Shown: positions 1 through 10,742 of the stretch, piece after piece
Numbering within the stretch: the stretch's first letter is position 1
Layout of the letters: each line of letters opens with the position of its first letter
Program-made: the position numbers and the translations under genes
Source: SAR202 cluster bacterium
GTDB taxonomy: Bacteria > Chloroflexota > Dehalococcoidia > Lucifugimonadales > Lucifugimonadaceae
Direction: 5' to 3'
Length of the DNA stretch: 64,000 nt
Assembly (NCBI GenBank): GCA_008373205.1
Contig: RQOS01000060.1
Coordinates: forward strand, 47,936 to 111,935
The notes under the pieces: generated by a model
What the model was told of the DNA's origin: nothing
The model's database searches: none
What the model saw: only the letters and a program-made list of their open reading frames with translations

Positions 1-1098
1 GTAGTTGAGACAACTATAAAAAAGATCAATTTTAATGTTGGTAGAACTGGAGTATTGACACCATGGGCAGAATTAGAACCTGTAATAATTGATGGAGTAA
101 CGATAAGTAGGGCAACTCTTCATAACAAAGATGAAATTGAAAGAAAAGATCTAAGAGAGAAAGACTTAATTGAACTTCAAAGAGCAGGAGAAGTAATTCC
201 TCAAATACTTAGAATATCTAAAAATAATAAGAGAGAAAAAGATTCTAAGAAGTTTCAGTTCCCTCAAAATTGTCTTCCTCCGTGTAACAGTATTCTATTT
301 GTAGACCCAAATGAAGTTTCTATAATGTGTACAAATTCTTCATGTGAGAATAAATTTGAAAGGTTATTACAATATTTTGCTTCTAAAAATTGTATGGATA
401 TTGAAGGTTTAGGAAATAAAATTTGTTCTATACTTTTCAAAAATAATATAATCAAATCATTAGATGATATTTATAACCTAAAAAATCATATAAATGAATT
501 AAACCAAATTGAAGGATTTGGAGATAAAAGCATCAACAAACTTTTATTGAGTATAGAAAATTCTAAAAACAAAAATTTTAGTCGATTATTAACTTCTTTT
601 GGTATAGATGGTGTTGGGTCTGAAATAGCAGAATTAATATCAGAAAAAATAAATAATTTAGAAGAACTTAATAACAAAATTAAAAATTTAGAAAATCTAA
701 GAGAAATATTAATCGATATTGATGGAATTGGGCCAATAGTTGCTGAAAATTTTATAAGATGGTCAATGGATGAAAACAACAGAATATTAATATCGAAATT
801 CATAGAAATTGGAATAGGCAAAGAAAATGAAAAAAATAATCAAAAAAGTAATTTATTTGAGAAGAAATCTTTTGTAATAACTGGAAGTTTTATTGATATA
901 AAAAGAAATGAGTTAGAAATACTCTTAAAAGAAAATGGAGGTAAGGTTACAAATAAAATTTCAAACAAAACTGATTATCTTATTTTAGGAGAAAATCCTG
1001 GCTCTAAATTATTAGAAGCTCAGGATAAAAATGTGACTATTATTAATTTTTCTCAACTAAAATCTTTAATTGAAGAAGGGATCCTTCCTAATGGATAA
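1..1098 (+). CDS. ligA: NAD-dependent DNA ligase, C-terminal part (truncated by window start)
   Basis: Frame is open from base 1: VVETTIKKINFNVGRTGVLTPWAELEPV (OB-domain motif), then Cys4 zinc finger, HhH repeats and C-terminal BRCT. Confidence 0.95.
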   Translation, partial: VVETTIKKINFNVGRTGVLTPWAELEPVIIDGVTISRATLHNKDEIERKDLREKDLIELQRAGEVIPQILRISKNNKREKDSKKFQFPQNCLPPCNSILFVDPNEVSIMCTNSSCENKFERLLQYFASKNCMDIEGLGNKICSILFKNNIIKSLDDIYNLKNHINELNQIEGFGDKSINKLLLSIENSKNKNFSRLLTSFGIDGVGSEIAELISEKINNLEELNNKIKNLENLREILIDIDGIGPIVAENFIRWSMDENNRILISKFIEIGIGKENEKNNQKSNLFEKKSFVITGSFIDIKRNELEILLKENGGKVTNKISNKTDYLILGENPGSKLLEAQDKNVTIINFSQLKSLIEEGILPNG

Positions 1099-1669
1099 TT
1101 GGATAATTTTAGGAGTAGGCAATCCAGGGGATAAATATGCAAATACAAAGCATAATGTACCTTGGTGGATACTAGACAATTTGCAAAAAAAATTATCACT
1201 TTACAAAAAATATCAAAAAAAAGAAAAAAACTACTTAGAAGTGAGATTTGATCTTGATGAATATAGTATTTATACGATATACCCTACTACTTTTGTAAAT
1301 AATTCAGGCTTAGCTATAAAAGATCTTCTTGATAAGGATAAATTTTCTCTAGATAAAACAATTGTTATATCAGATGATATAAACCTAGAAGAAGGAAGAA
1401 TAAGAATAAGAAGAAAAGGAAGTAGTGGGGGTCACAACGGATTAAAATCTATAATTAACCATCTTGGAACTGAAAATTTTGTTCGATTGAGAGTTGGTAT
1501 CGGTAAGCCACATCAAAATGAAGATCAAATAAAGTATGTATTATCAAAAGTAAAAAATGAAAAATTAGTAAATAAATCTTGCCAAGATGCTTCAGATGCA
1601 TGCATAAATATAATTGAAAATGGTATAACTAAATCTATGGAAAAATTTAATGGAGAAATCGATGTCTAA
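1091..1669 (+). CDS. pth: Peptidyl-tRNA hydrolase
   Basis: GVGNPGDKYANTKHNVPWW, RRKGSSGGHNGLKSI, RLRVGIGKP motifs; ATG at 1091 preferred over TTG at 1070. Confidence 0.93.
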   Translation: MDNWIILGVGNPGDKYANTKHNVPWWILDNLQKKLSLYKKYQKKEKNYLEVRFDLDEYSIYTIYPTTFVNNSGLAIKDLLDKDKFSLDKTIVISDDINLEEGRIRIRRKGSSGGHNGLKSIINHLGTENFVRLRVGIGKPHQNEDQIKYVLSKVKNEKLVNKSCQDASDACINIIENGITKSMEKFNGEIDV

Positions 1670-2747
1670 ACTTTTTGAACCAATTAAGATAAGAGGCGAA
1701 GAAATAAAAAATAGATCATGGGTATCGCCAATGTGTCAATATTCATGTGAAGACGGTTACGCTAACAATTGGCATATGGTTCATTTAGGATCAAGAGCAG
1801 TAGGTGGTGCAGGTTTAGTAATGTCTGAAGCAGCTGCAGTTGAACCAGAAGGACGAATTAGTCCTTGGGATTTGGGCATTTGGAAAGATGAACATATAGA
1901 ACCATTAAAAGAAATAACCAAGTTTATTTCCGAACAAGGCTCAACGCCAGCTATACAACTAGCTCACGCAGGTAGAAAGGCTTCAACTAAAAGACCATGG
2001 CAAGGTAGAGGTAAAATTGAAAGCAAAGATGGAGGATGGATTCCTAAAGGACCAAGTTCAATACCTTTTGATGATGAATCTCAAGAACCTATTGAATTAA
2101 AAATCGAAGAAATTATTGATATTAAATCTAAATTTGTAGATTCTGCAGAAAGATCTATTGAAGCAGGATTCAAATGTATTGAATTACATTTAGCTCATGG
2201 TTATTTGGTTCATGAATTTTTTTCTCCTATATCAAATATTAGAGAAGATAGTTACGGTGGAACAATTGAAAATAGAACTTCATTTGGAGTAGAAATAGCA
2301 AAAGAAATAAGAAAAAAAATTGGAGACAAAATACCTATTTTTGCTAGAATATCTGTAACAGAATATCATCCTAACGGATGGGATATTGAATCTTCAATTT
2401 TATTATCAAAAAAACTAGGAGAAGTTGGAGTAGATTTAATTGATTGCTCGTCCGGAGGAAACTATTCAGACCAAAAAATTAAGTTAGAAAAAGGTTATCA
2501 AGTTCCCCTCTCAAAATCCATCAAAGATGGTGCAGAAATTCTTACAGGCACAGTTGGATTAATCTCTGATAATGGTCATGCTGAAGAAATATTGAGTAAT
2601 AATGAGGCAGATGCAATATTTTTAGGAAGAGAATTATTGAGAAATCCATATTGGAGCTTATATTCTCAAGAAGATATTAATGCTTGGCCCTTACAATATC
2701 AAAGGTCATTCGAAGGAACAGGAAAAATCAAGTATATCAGGCAATAA
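1650..2747 (+). CDS. NADH:flavin oxidoreductase, Old Yellow Enzyme family (YqjM/NamA-like)
   Basis: SPMCQYSCEDGYANNWHMVHLGSRAVGGAGLVMSEA; HLAHGYLVHEFFSP. Confidence 0.92.
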   Translation: MEKSMSKLFEPIKIRGEEIKNRSWVSPMCQYSCEDGYANNWHMVHLGSRAVGGAGLVMSEAAAVEPEGRISPWDLGIWKDEHIEPLKEITKFISEQGSTPAIQLAHAGRKASTKRPWQGRGKIESKDGGWIPKGPSSIPFDDESQEPIELKIEEIIDIKSKFVDSAERSIEAGFKCIELHLAHGYLVHEFFSPISNIREDSYGGTIENRTSFGVEIAKEIRKKIGDKIPIFARISVTEYHPNGWDIESSILLSKKLGEVGVDLIDCSSGGNYSDQKIKLEKGYQVPLSKSIKDGAEILTGTVGLISDNGHAEEILSNNEADAIFLGRELLRNPYWSLYSQEDINAWPLQYQRSFEGTGKIKYIRQ

Positions 2748-4007
2748 TTAGATACTTTCAAAACCTGTATAGGGTATCAAAACTTCAGGAATTTTAATAC
2801 TTCCATCTTCTTGCTGACCATTTTCTATTATAGCTACCCAAATTCTTGGGAGAGCTAGACCTGATCCATTTAAGGTATGAGGGAAAATTGTTGATGAAGC
2901 TTGAGTTTCTTTATATCTAGTATTATTTCTTCTAGACTGAAAATCATAACAATTAGATATAGATGAAACTTCTAGCCATTCCTTAGAACCAGCAGCCCAA
3001 ACTTCAATATCAAATGTTATAGCAGATTGAAAACCTATATCTCCGGTTGATAGTTGAATCAATTTAGAGCTTAACTCTAATCTATCGCAAAGAGTTCTTG
3101 CATTATCTATCATTGATTCTAAATGTTCTTCAGAATCATCTGGATGAACGTACTTAAACATCTCAACTTTATAAAACTGATGTACCCTTTTTATACCTCT
3201 AATATCTCTACCTGCAGAAGTATGTTCTTTTCTAAAACTTGGGGTTCTTGCGACATAACTTTTTGGTAAACTAGCTGGAGTTATAATTTTACCTTGATGT
3301 AGACCATTTAATGAAACTTCAGCGGTAGGTATTAGCCAAAGATCAGTTTCATCATCTCTATATAAATTGTCTTTAAATTTTGGTAAATTTCCAGATCCTA
3401 TCATTGTTTCTTGCTTTACTAAATAAGGAGGATCAATTTCTTCATACCCAAATTCATCCGTATGTACGTCCATCATCCAGTTCATCAAAGCTCTATGTAG
3501 TCGTGCACCTTTCCCTTTAAATACAAAAAATCTAGCACCTGATATATTTGCACCTGCTTCTAAGTCTAAAATATCTTTCTCTGGGCCTATGTCCCAATGA
3601 GGTTTTATATAATTTTCATCTCTTTGTACTCCAATTACATCTTTTTCTATATTTGAATTCTCATCCTCTCCTATGGGGACATTTTTATCTGGTAAATTTG
3701 GAATATTAAGCATAATTTCTTTTATTTTTTCATTTATAACAGCAAGCTCTTCATCTACTTTTTTTAATTCTCCAGATAGCTTTTTTATGAATAAACTTTC
3801 TTCAGATGTTGGTTTTCTTTTCTCTTGTCCAATTTTTTTTGAAATTTCATTTCTTGTTGATCTTTTATCGTCACCATCAGAAATATAATTACGTCTTTTA
3901 GTGTCTAGTTCTACTAATATATCCAGATTGGAAATATCATAGCCTCTATTTGATAAGCCTTCAGAAAAAATTTCTTTATTTTCTATAATCTTTTTTATAT
4001 CTAACAT
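2748..4007 (-). CDS. serS: Seryl-tRNA synthetase
   Basis: Class II motifs, N-terminal coiled coil, TAEVSLNGLHQGKI, SISNCYDFQSRR. Confidence 0.96.
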   Translation of the reverse strand: MLDIKKIIENKEIFSEGLSNRGYDISNLDILVELDTKRRNYISDGDDKRSTRNEISKKIGQEKRKPTSEESLFIKKLSGELKKVDEELAVINEKIKEIMLNIPNLPDKNVPIGEDENSNIEKDVIGVQRDENYIKPHWDIGPEKDILDLEAGANISGARFFVFKGKGARLHRALMNWMMDVHTDEFGYEEIDPPYLVKQETMIGSGNLPKFKDNLYRDDETDLWLIPTAEVSLNGLHQGKIITPASLPKSYVARTPSFRKEHTSAGRDIRGIKRVHQFYKVEMFKYVHPDDSEEHLESMIDNARTLCDRLELSSKLIQLSTGDIGFQSAITFDIEVWAAGSKEWLEVSSISNCYDFQSRRNNTRYKETQASSTIFPHTLNGSGLALPRIWVAIIENGQQEDGSIKIPEVLIPYTGFESI

Positions 4008-5491
4008 TATTTTTTACTTCTTAATTGTGGAAATAACAAAACTTCTCTAATTTGATCTTGAGCTGTAATAAGCATTATTAATCTATCAATACCAATACCC
4101 AAACCTCCAGTTGGAGGCATACCATGTTCAATTGAAATAAGGAAATCTTCATCTAGCCTATCAGCCTCTTTATCTCCAAGATTTTTTCTTTGTTTTTCTT
4201 GTTCTAAAAATCTATTCCTTTGATCAATAGGATCATTTAATTCTGTAAATGCATTTGCCAATTCATGGCCCAATACAAATGCTTCAAATCTTTCTACTAC
4301 ATCTTTAGATCCAGGTTTTAACTTTGCTAAAGGAGACATTTCTATTGGATAATCTAATAGAAATGTAGGTTTAATGAGTTTAGGTTCAACTCCTTGTGAG
4401 ATCAATCTGTCAAGCAATATTCCCCAAGCCTCATTCTGGTCAGCAACAAACCCTTTATTCTTCATTTCATTGGCTAAATCATTATTATTTTTAAACTTCA
4501 AAAAATCTATCCCTGTATTATCAATAATAGCTTTTCTTAAATCTAGTCTTTGCCAAGGTGGTGCTAAATCAATAGTAAGATCATCAGATATATTAATTTT
4601 TGTAGTTCCATTTACTTCAATTGAAACATAAGAGACTAAATCTTCAACCATTCTCATAACAGTATTATAGTCTTCATAAGCTTCATATGATTCCATAGTT
4701 GTGAATTCAGGATTATGATCATGATCAATTCCTTCATTCCTAAATAATCTACCTATTTCATAAACTTTTTCAATTCCACCTACTATCAATTTTTTTAAGT
4801 GAAGTTCTGTGGCTATTCTTAAAAAAAGGTCTTTCTCAAGAGACTCATGATAGGTTGAAAAAGGTATTGCCCTGCCACCAGCTGGAATATCAACCAATAT
4901 AGGGGTTTCTACTTCCAAAAAACCTCTATTATTCATAAAGTTTCTTACTGATGAAATAGCCTTAGATCTTTTCACAGCAATTTCTAGAGACTCCTCATTA
5001 GAAATAAGATCTAAATATCTTTGCCTATATCTTATTTCATTATCTTTTAAACCCGACCATTTATCAGGTAAAGGCCTTATTGCTTTGGTCAGAATAACAA
5101 TATCGTGTAAATCTAAGGTAAGCTCTCCTCTACGAGTTCTAAATAAATGTCCCTCTACTCCAACAATATCTCCAATATCAATTAAATCTAAAAAGTCTTT
5201 ATTTATTTCGGATTCTTCTTCCTTATAATGTAATTGAATTTTTCCTGATTGATCTTTGATATCAAAGAATATAATTTTTCCCATTGCTCTTTTAGCAATA
5301 ATTCTTCCAGAGATGCATAATTGCTTAGAATTAGCACTTTCATTGGAATCATCATATGCTGTAATAGCATCATGGATTATAGTTCGATCTTTCTCCCATC
5401 TATTTGGATAGGGATCAATTTTTAATTTTCGTAATTTTTCAAGTTTTTCAAGTCTATCTTTAATTATTCTGTCTTCAGATAAGTTTTCCAT
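4007..5491 (-). CDS. lysS: Lysyl-tRNA synthetase, class II
   Basis: GRIIAKRAMGKIIFFDIKDQSGKIQ OB fold; class II core; GGLGIGIDRLIMLI. Confidence 0.96.
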   Translation of the reverse strand: MENLSEDRIIKDRLEKLEKLRKLKIDPYPNRWEKDRTIIHDAITAYDDSNESANSKQLCISGRIIAKRAMGKIIFFDIKDQSGKIQLHYKEEESEINKDFLDLIDIGDIVGVEGHLFRTRRGELTLDLHDIVILTKAIRPLPDKWSGLKDNEIRYRQRYLDLISNEESLEIAVKRSKAISSVRNFMNNRGFLEVETPILVDIPAGGRAIPFSTYHESLEKDLFLRIATELHLKKLIVGGIEKVYEIGRLFRNEGIDHDHNPEFTTMESYEAYEDYNTVMRMVEDLVSYVSIEVNGTTKINISDDLTIDLAPPWQRLDLRKAIIDNTGIDFLKFKNNNDLANEMKNKGFVADQNEAWGILLDRLISQGVEPKLIKPTFLLDYPIEMSPLAKLKPGSKDVVERFEAFVLGHELANAFTELNDPIDQRNRFLEQEKQRKNLGDKEADRLDEDFLISIEHGMPPTGGLGIGIDRLIMLITAQDQIREVLLFPQLRSKK

Positions 5492-5632
5492 GTAAATGTT
5501 TTCTAAATGTTTATAATTTATAATTTTATAACTATTTCAATATGAATCGCAGTAATATTCTTTTGTGATATTTCTTTAATATAGGATGTTATTAGTTTTT
5601 GTTATAAGATTCTTTAAAAATATAATCTGAAA

Positions 5633-6016
5633 ATGCAAGAAAACAATCCTATAAATATTTCATTTGATAAAAAAGAAAGCAAAACTGACAGACCTTGGGG
5701 GAGTTATGAAATACTTTGTAAGGGACCAGGCTATCAAACCAAAAGATTAATTGTTAAGCCTAGTTGCAGACTTTCTTTACAAACACATAAACACAGAGAT
5801 GAAGAATGGATTGTGGCCAGAGGTACTGCTAGAGTGACTGTAGGTGAGGATATTTTAGAAATAGGAAGAGGTGAATCTGCCAGTGTTCCTAGAACTATAA
5901 AGCATAGGATAGAAAATATCTCAGAAATAGATCCTCTTGAAATAATTGAGGTTCAAATAGGTGATTATATTGATGAGGAAGATATTGAGAGAATAGAAGA
6001 CGATTACGGTAGATAA
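5633..6016 (+). CDS. Cupin protein, mannose-6-phosphate isomerase type II C-terminal-like
   Basis: RPWGSYEILCKGPGYQTKRLIVKPSCRLSLQTHKHRDEEWIVARGTARVTVG. Confidence 0.85.
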   Translation: MQENNPINISFDKKESKTDRPWGSYEILCKGPGYQTKRLIVKPSCRLSLQTHKHRDEEWIVARGTARVTVGEDILEIGRGESASVPRTIKHRIENISEIDPLEIIEVQIGDYIDEEDIERIEDDYGR

Positions 6017-6017
6017 A

Positions 6018-6623
6018 TTATTGATTCTTTTCTACTGTAATATTTTCTGATGGATCATCTAATAGATCAAGTCCACTTCTCACCTGACTAAGAATAGTTG
6101 AAATTCTTTCTTCAAGAGCATAAAGAACTTCTTTTGCATAATTGTCAGCACCATCTCTTCTATCAATAGCAATTTTTTCTGATTCATCTAATACTCTGCT
6201 AGATTCTTGTTGAGCATTCATAATAATTCTTTCAGACTGCTCTTGAGCATCATTAATTATTTCTTCAGATCTTTTATTTGCTTGCTCTACAATAGCGGTT
6301 TCAAGAACCATTTCCTCAGCTTTTGCTTCTGCGTCTGATAGGATTTCTGCAGCATCTCTTTTTGCAATTTCTCTCATTGTAGAAGATTCTTCGTCTGCAT
6401 AATTTCTAATTCTTACAGCTTCTTTATCAGCTTGATCAATAATTGCTTCTTTTTGTCTAGTTACCATTCCAGCTTCATCAAGTTCACTAGGTAAATTTTC
6501 TATGACATCCTTTAATATGTCTAATGAACGTGATTTGTCAATCATTACCTTAGATGTTCCAGGTAAAGACTTAGTTTCTTTTAGAATAGTTTCTAAATTT
6601 TTTATTTCTTCAATAATATTCAT
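6018..6623 (-). CDS. DivIVA/ATP-synthase-B-like coiled-coil protein
   Basis: Long Ala/Glu/Arg helical repeats; GGGAGG ribosome-binding site supports start at 6623. Confidence 0.7.
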   Translation of the reverse strand: MNIIEEIKNLETILKETKSLPGTSKVMIDKSRSLDILKDVIENLPSELDEAGMVTRQKEAIIDQADKEAVRIRNYADEESSTMREIAKRDAAEILSDAEAKAEEMVLETAIVEQANKRSEEIINDAQEQSERIIMNAQQESSRVLDESEKIAIDRRDGADNYAKEVLYALEERISTILSQVRSGLDLLDDPSENITVEKNQ

Positions 6624-6679
6624 AAATCCTCCCAATAAATAAATTCTATGTTATTGATATGGTTAAATTCCGTACTATT

Positions 6680-7165
6680 TTAAGCAGATTTACTGATTCT
6701 TTTCATTAATGGCTCAAAAACATGAGCTGGAACTAAAGACTTAATATCTCCTCCTAAAGATGCTATCTCTTTTACTCTGCTAGAACTAACATATTGATAT
6801 TTTAAAGAAGAGATCAAGCAAACCGTATCTATGTCTGAGTTCATTTCTCTGTTTGTCAAAGCCATTTCTCTTTCATACTCAAAATCTGCACCAATTCTCA
6901 GTCCTCTAATAATTGCTGAAGAATTTAATTCTTTAGCCAGATCAACTGTGAGCGTATTAAAAGGTATAACATCTACATTATTAAGATCAGATACTGCTTG
7001 TTGAAACATACTTACTCTTTCATCAATATCAAAAATAACATTTTTTAGAGAGCCTGAGTAAACACAAACAGTTACTTTTTCAAAGAGCAAAGAGGCTCTT
7101 TGCACGATATCAAAATGCCCCTTGGTTACTGGATCAAATGTCCCTGGATATATACTTTTAACCAT
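6680..7165 (-). CDS. coaD: Phosphopantetheine adenylyltransferase
   Basis: IYPGTFDPVTKGHFDIVQRA; SSSRVKEIASLGGDI. Confidence 0.95.
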   Translation of the reverse strand: MVKSIYPGTFDPVTKGHFDIVQRASLLFEKVTVCVYSGSLKNVIFDIDERVSMFQQAVSDLNNVDVIPFNTLTVDLAKELNSSAIIRGLRIGADFEYEREMALTNREMNSDIDTVCLISSLKYQYVSSSRVKEIASLGGDIKSLVPAHVFEPLMKRISKSA

Positions 7166-7168
7166 TTT

Positions 7169-7693
7169 TTATCCCTCTTTATTACTAGAGAATATTGAAA
7201 TACTTGTGTCTCCATATTCTTTTTGACCTTGCATATTAAAAATTTTAATAGATTTAGCTATGTTCTGTCTAGAAGAATGCTCAAATATCAATTTTGTATC
7301 TTGCCCAGAAAGTTTATTATCTATAATTTGAGAAACAATTTTATCTATAGAATTATCAGAATACGGAGGATCAGCAAAAATAAAATCAAATTTTTCTGAT
7401 ATTTTGCCTAATTGGTTTTCACAGTTAGCCTTAATCATCCTTGCCTCACCTTCAAAATCATATTTTTCTACCTGATTTTTAATTTTTTGTAAAAATTTAT
7501 TATTTATATCAACAAAATAACAATTAGAAACACCGAGTTCCAAAGCTCTTAGGCCTAATGCCCCAGTTCCTGCATATAAATCTAAGAAGTTTTTACCTTG
7601 TAAATTTTCATGCCCTAAAATTGAAAAAACTGCACCTATAACCTTTGAAGAGGTAGGTCTTAAGTTTTTCTTTTTATACTGAAATTTTTTCAA
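7169..7693 (-). CDS. rsmD: 16S rRNA (guanine966-N2)-methyltransferase
   Basis: RPTSSKVIGAVFSIL, FLDLYAGTGALGLRAL, FDFIFADPPY. Confidence 0.9.
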   Translation of the reverse strand: MKKFQYKKKNLRPTSSKVIGAVFSILGHENLQGKNFLDLYAGTGALGLRALELGVSNCYFVDINNKFLQKIKNQVEKYDFEGEARMIKANCENQLGKISEKFDFIFADPPYSDNSIDKIVSQIIDNKLSGQDTKLIFEHSSRQNIAKSIKIFNMQGQKEYGDTSISIFSSNKEG

Positions 7694-8660
7694 GCTTATT
7701 TTTCTCTACATTTCTATCAAACAACTTAAAAAATAATTCTATAACATTTTCTATGGAATCCGAGGATCTAAATATTTTTTGCCTTATTTCCCTTGAATTA
7801 TAGAATCCTTTCGCATAGTAGGATAAATTTTTCTTTATCTGCATGTCTAAATTTTTCTTAGGAAAATAATTTTTAATTTGTTGTAAATGATTTATAATTG
7901 TTTTTTTCTTATATAAATCTTTTTCTTCATAACTCAATTTTTCTAAGCTATTATTGAAAACCCAGGGATTACCAATTGCTCCACGCCCAATCATAACAGA
8001 TTTACATTTAGTGAACTCTATCATTCTCTTAGCATCATCATATGACTTCACATCTCCGTTACCTGTAACAGGAATTTCTACACTCTCAACAACCTGCTTG
8101 ATAATTGACCACTTAGAATTTCCTTCATATCTTTGGGATCTACTTCTAGGATGTACTGTTATTCCATCAACTCCTTCAGACTCAAGCATTTTTGAAAACT
8201 CTACTGCATTAATATTATTTTCATCCCATCCACTTCTAATTTTTACAGTTAACGGAATTTTAGTTGCATTTCTAATAGAATTTATTAATTTAGCTGTTCC
8301 TACAATATCTTTCATTAGAGCTGCTCCTTTGCCTTTCTTCGTAATTTTAGGAACAGGGCATCCCATATTGATATCGATTATACTCGCTCCTAAATCCTGA
8401 AGGATTTTTGAAGATTCAGTTAATGATTCGGAGTCACATCCAAGAAGTTGCATAGCAATTGGATTTTCATATTCAGAAAATGCTGTAATCAATTTAGTTC
8501 TATCAGATTTATTGTAAACTAATGATATTGAATCAATTTCTTCGGTAGTGACAAACCCTGATCCATTATCTAAACAAATTGTTCTGAAAGGAGCATTAGA
8601 AACGCCTGCCATTGGGGCTAATCTGATAATATTTTTTTCTAATAAATCATTGAATTTCAT
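7674..8660 (-). CDS. dus: tRNA-dihydrouridine synthase
   Basis: LAPMAGVSNAPFR, INMGCPVPKITKKGKGAALM, VTGNGDVKS. Confidence 0.93.
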   Translation of the reverse strand: MKFNDLLEKNIIRLAPMAGVSNAPFRTICLDNGSGFVTTEEIDSISLVYNKSDRTKLITAFSEYENPIAMQLLGCDSESLTESSKILQDLGASIIDINMGCPVPKITKKGKGAALMKDIVGTAKLINSIRNATKIPLTVKIRSGWDENNINAVEFSKMLESEGVDGITVHPRSRSQRYEGNSKWSIIKQVVESVEIPVTGNGDVKSYDDAKRMIEFTKCKSVMIGRGAIGNPWVFNNSLEKLSYEEKDLYKKKTIINHLQQIKNYFPKKNLDMQIKKNLSYYAKGFYNSREIRQKIFRSSDSIENVIELFFKLFDRNVEKNKLEKISV

Positions 8661-8662
8661 AA

Positions 8663-9256
8663 CTAATTTTTAGAAGCATTACTTAGAATTTCAGAAAGTT
8701 TATTTTTTTGAGCTGAATAACCTACTGATCTATAAATTTCATCCCCATTATTATCAAAAATAATATAAGTAGGTGTACTAAAAATTTCAAATTGCTTAAC
8801 CGTTGGAGTAACGTCTTCTAGATATCTATTTGCAACATCAATAACAATAAAATTTACATCTTGTTTATATTCTTCTTTTAAATCCCTTAAGACAACTTCA
8901 CTCATTTTACAATAGACGCATGTTTCACTCCATCCTTCAAGAAAAGTAGGTTTACCTGATCCAATAAGCAGCTCTATTTCAGATAAGTCAGTCATTATAC
9001 CTCTTGATCTGTACTGAGCTTCTCTAAGATTTTCAAATGAATTAAATGAACCTAAGTTTGAAGACAAGTCCTTGTATATATCTTCGTTATTTTGATTTTT
9101 CCACAAAGAATAATCATTTTCAAAAGTTCTGACTAGCTTAGTTTTTTCATCAATAATCAGAACCTCGTCTGAATTAGAAGTTTGCACCTCAAAAGTTTCT
9201 TGGTTATTACAACCAAAAAATAAAAATATAAAAATCGATAAAAATAAAACTTTCAT
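8663..9256 (-). CDS. Thioredoxin-fold lipoprotein
   Basis: Lipobox FFGC; EGWSETCVYCKMSEVVLRDL CxxC motif. Confidence 0.8.
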   Translation of the reverse strand: MKVLFLSIFIFLFFGCNNQETFEVQTSNSDEVLIIDEKTKLVRTFENDYSLWKNQNNEDIYKDLSSNLGSFNSFENLREAQYRSRGIMTDLSEIELLIGSGKPTFLEGWSETCVYCKMSEVVLRDLKEEYKQDVNFIVIDVANRYLEDVTPTVKQFEIFSTPTYIIFDNNGDEIYRSVGYSAQKNKLSEILSNASKN

Positions 9257-9264
9257 ACTAATTA

Positions 9265-10713
9265 TTATATTTGTTTTTGTCTAATTGCAAAAATATTTGG
9301 AATCAATGAAATAAGTAGGAAAAATATCGAAGAAAAATAGATGAATTTCCAAGCATTTAGAAATACATTAATTGAACTTTCTTCTAAAGAGCTCAATCCA
9401 CTTATATCGCCATTATAATTAGCCCCAATAATTAAGAATGCTGAAAGTATTATTGTGGCGTAAGTCTGACCTAATGTATTTCCCATATTCCTAATGAAAC
9501 TGATAATTGAAGAAACAAATCCATATTGATTTTTATCTAATGAGCTATAGGTAATTGCCATATTAGGAGATCCCCATAAACCTTTACCGACACCTCCTAT
9601 AATCAAAATAGAAGTAATGAATATTTTTGAAGAATTAACTGAAAATTGTGAAATCATAGCATAAGCAAATATAAGAAGAAGAAGGCCAAGTATTATAAAT
9701 TTTTCTCTTCCAAATTGATCTGAAAGCCTTCCTCCAATTGGAGCTGAAATAGCAAATGCGAGAGCTCCAAAAATTAACATAAAGCCAACATTTGATTCAT
9801 TGATATTTAATAATCCAGTTAAAAATATTGGCATCATAATCATATCAGTGCTCATAGACATAAATGCAAAAAATCTAGTATTTACAGCAACAGAAAAATC
9901 CTTTTTCTTGAACAATCCAAAATTTAGAAGTGGATTATTTGCTCTTAACTCTGTGAAAATAAATCCTAAACCAAAAAAAATAGAAATTATTAGAAATAGT
10001 ATTGAGTAATTTGAGAAAATATTCTCAAATGATAAATTCTTAAGGCCAACAATCAAAGTTATAATGAAGCTTATTCCAAATAAAGTACCTTTATAATCAA
10101 ACATTTGATTATCACTGTCGACAGATTCTATTTCGTCTTTCTTTAGTAGTAAATATCCTAAAATAAAAGCTAAGATCATAGGAACTAATAGAAAAACATA
10201 TACTGATTCCCAACCAAAATTATAAACTAATAAACCTCCTACTACAGGGCCTACTGTTTGACCCAAACCAACACTTGTACTCATCATTCCTAGTGATTTA
10301 CCTCTCTCACTGTCTGGAAATAAACTACTAACAATGGCACCACCTACTGCTTGACCCATTCCTGAACCGATTGCCATAATTATTCTTGAAAAAATCAATA
10401 TTTCGAAAGTATTAGCAAATACTCCTAATAAAGTACCAATAATAAAAATAAGTATCCCAAATATATGAACATTTTTTCTTCCAAAACGATCTGCAATATT
10501 TCCTGCTGGCAAAAGAATCGCTGTTACAGTTAATAAGTGCACAATAACTAACCATGAAACTTGATGAATAGGAGTATTAAATGAGTGTGAAATATCTTTT
10601 AATGAGATCAAAATAGCACCCATACTCATAACACTTACGAATAAAGATAGAGTTACTGCTAAGAATGCAATCCATTTATAATTTTTCATACAAAAGGTAT
10701 GATAACATATCAC
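9265..10713 (-). CDS. MFS transporter, DHA2/EmrB-QacA-like
   Basis: Multi-TM; ADRFGRKNVHIFGIL; GMGQAVGGAIVSSLFPDSERGKSLG. Start could be 10689. Confidence 0.88.
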   Translation of the reverse strand: MICYHTFCMKNYKWIAFLAVTLSLFVSVMSMGAILISLKDISHSFNTPIHQVSWLVIVHLLTVTAILLPAGNIADRFGRKNVHIFGILIFIIGTLLGVFANTFEILIFSRIIMAIGSGMGQAVGGAIVSSLFPDSERGKSLGMMSTSVGLGQTVGPVVGGLLVYNFGWESVYVFLLVPMILAFILGYLLLKKDEIESVDSDNQMFDYKGTLFGISFIITLIVGLKNLSFENIFSNYSILFLIISIFFGLGFIFTELRANNPLLNFGLFKKKDFSVAVNTRFFAFMSMSTDMIMMPIFLTGLLNINESNVGFMLIFGALAFAISAPIGGRLSDQFGREKFIILGLLLLIFAYAMISQFSVNSSKIFITSILIIGGVGKGLWGSPNMAITYSSLDKNQYGFVSSIISFIRNMGNTLGQTYATIILSAFLIIGANYNGDISGLSSLEESSINVFLNAWKFIYFSSIFFLLISLIPNIFAIRQKQI

Positions 10714-10742
10714 TCAAATTAACTATCTAAAGTGGAGAAAAC

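Noticed and set aside
7954-8400. 148-aa plus-strand ORF
   Set aside because: Lies entirely antisense to dus, which has full family motifs; no domain or ribosome-binding site.
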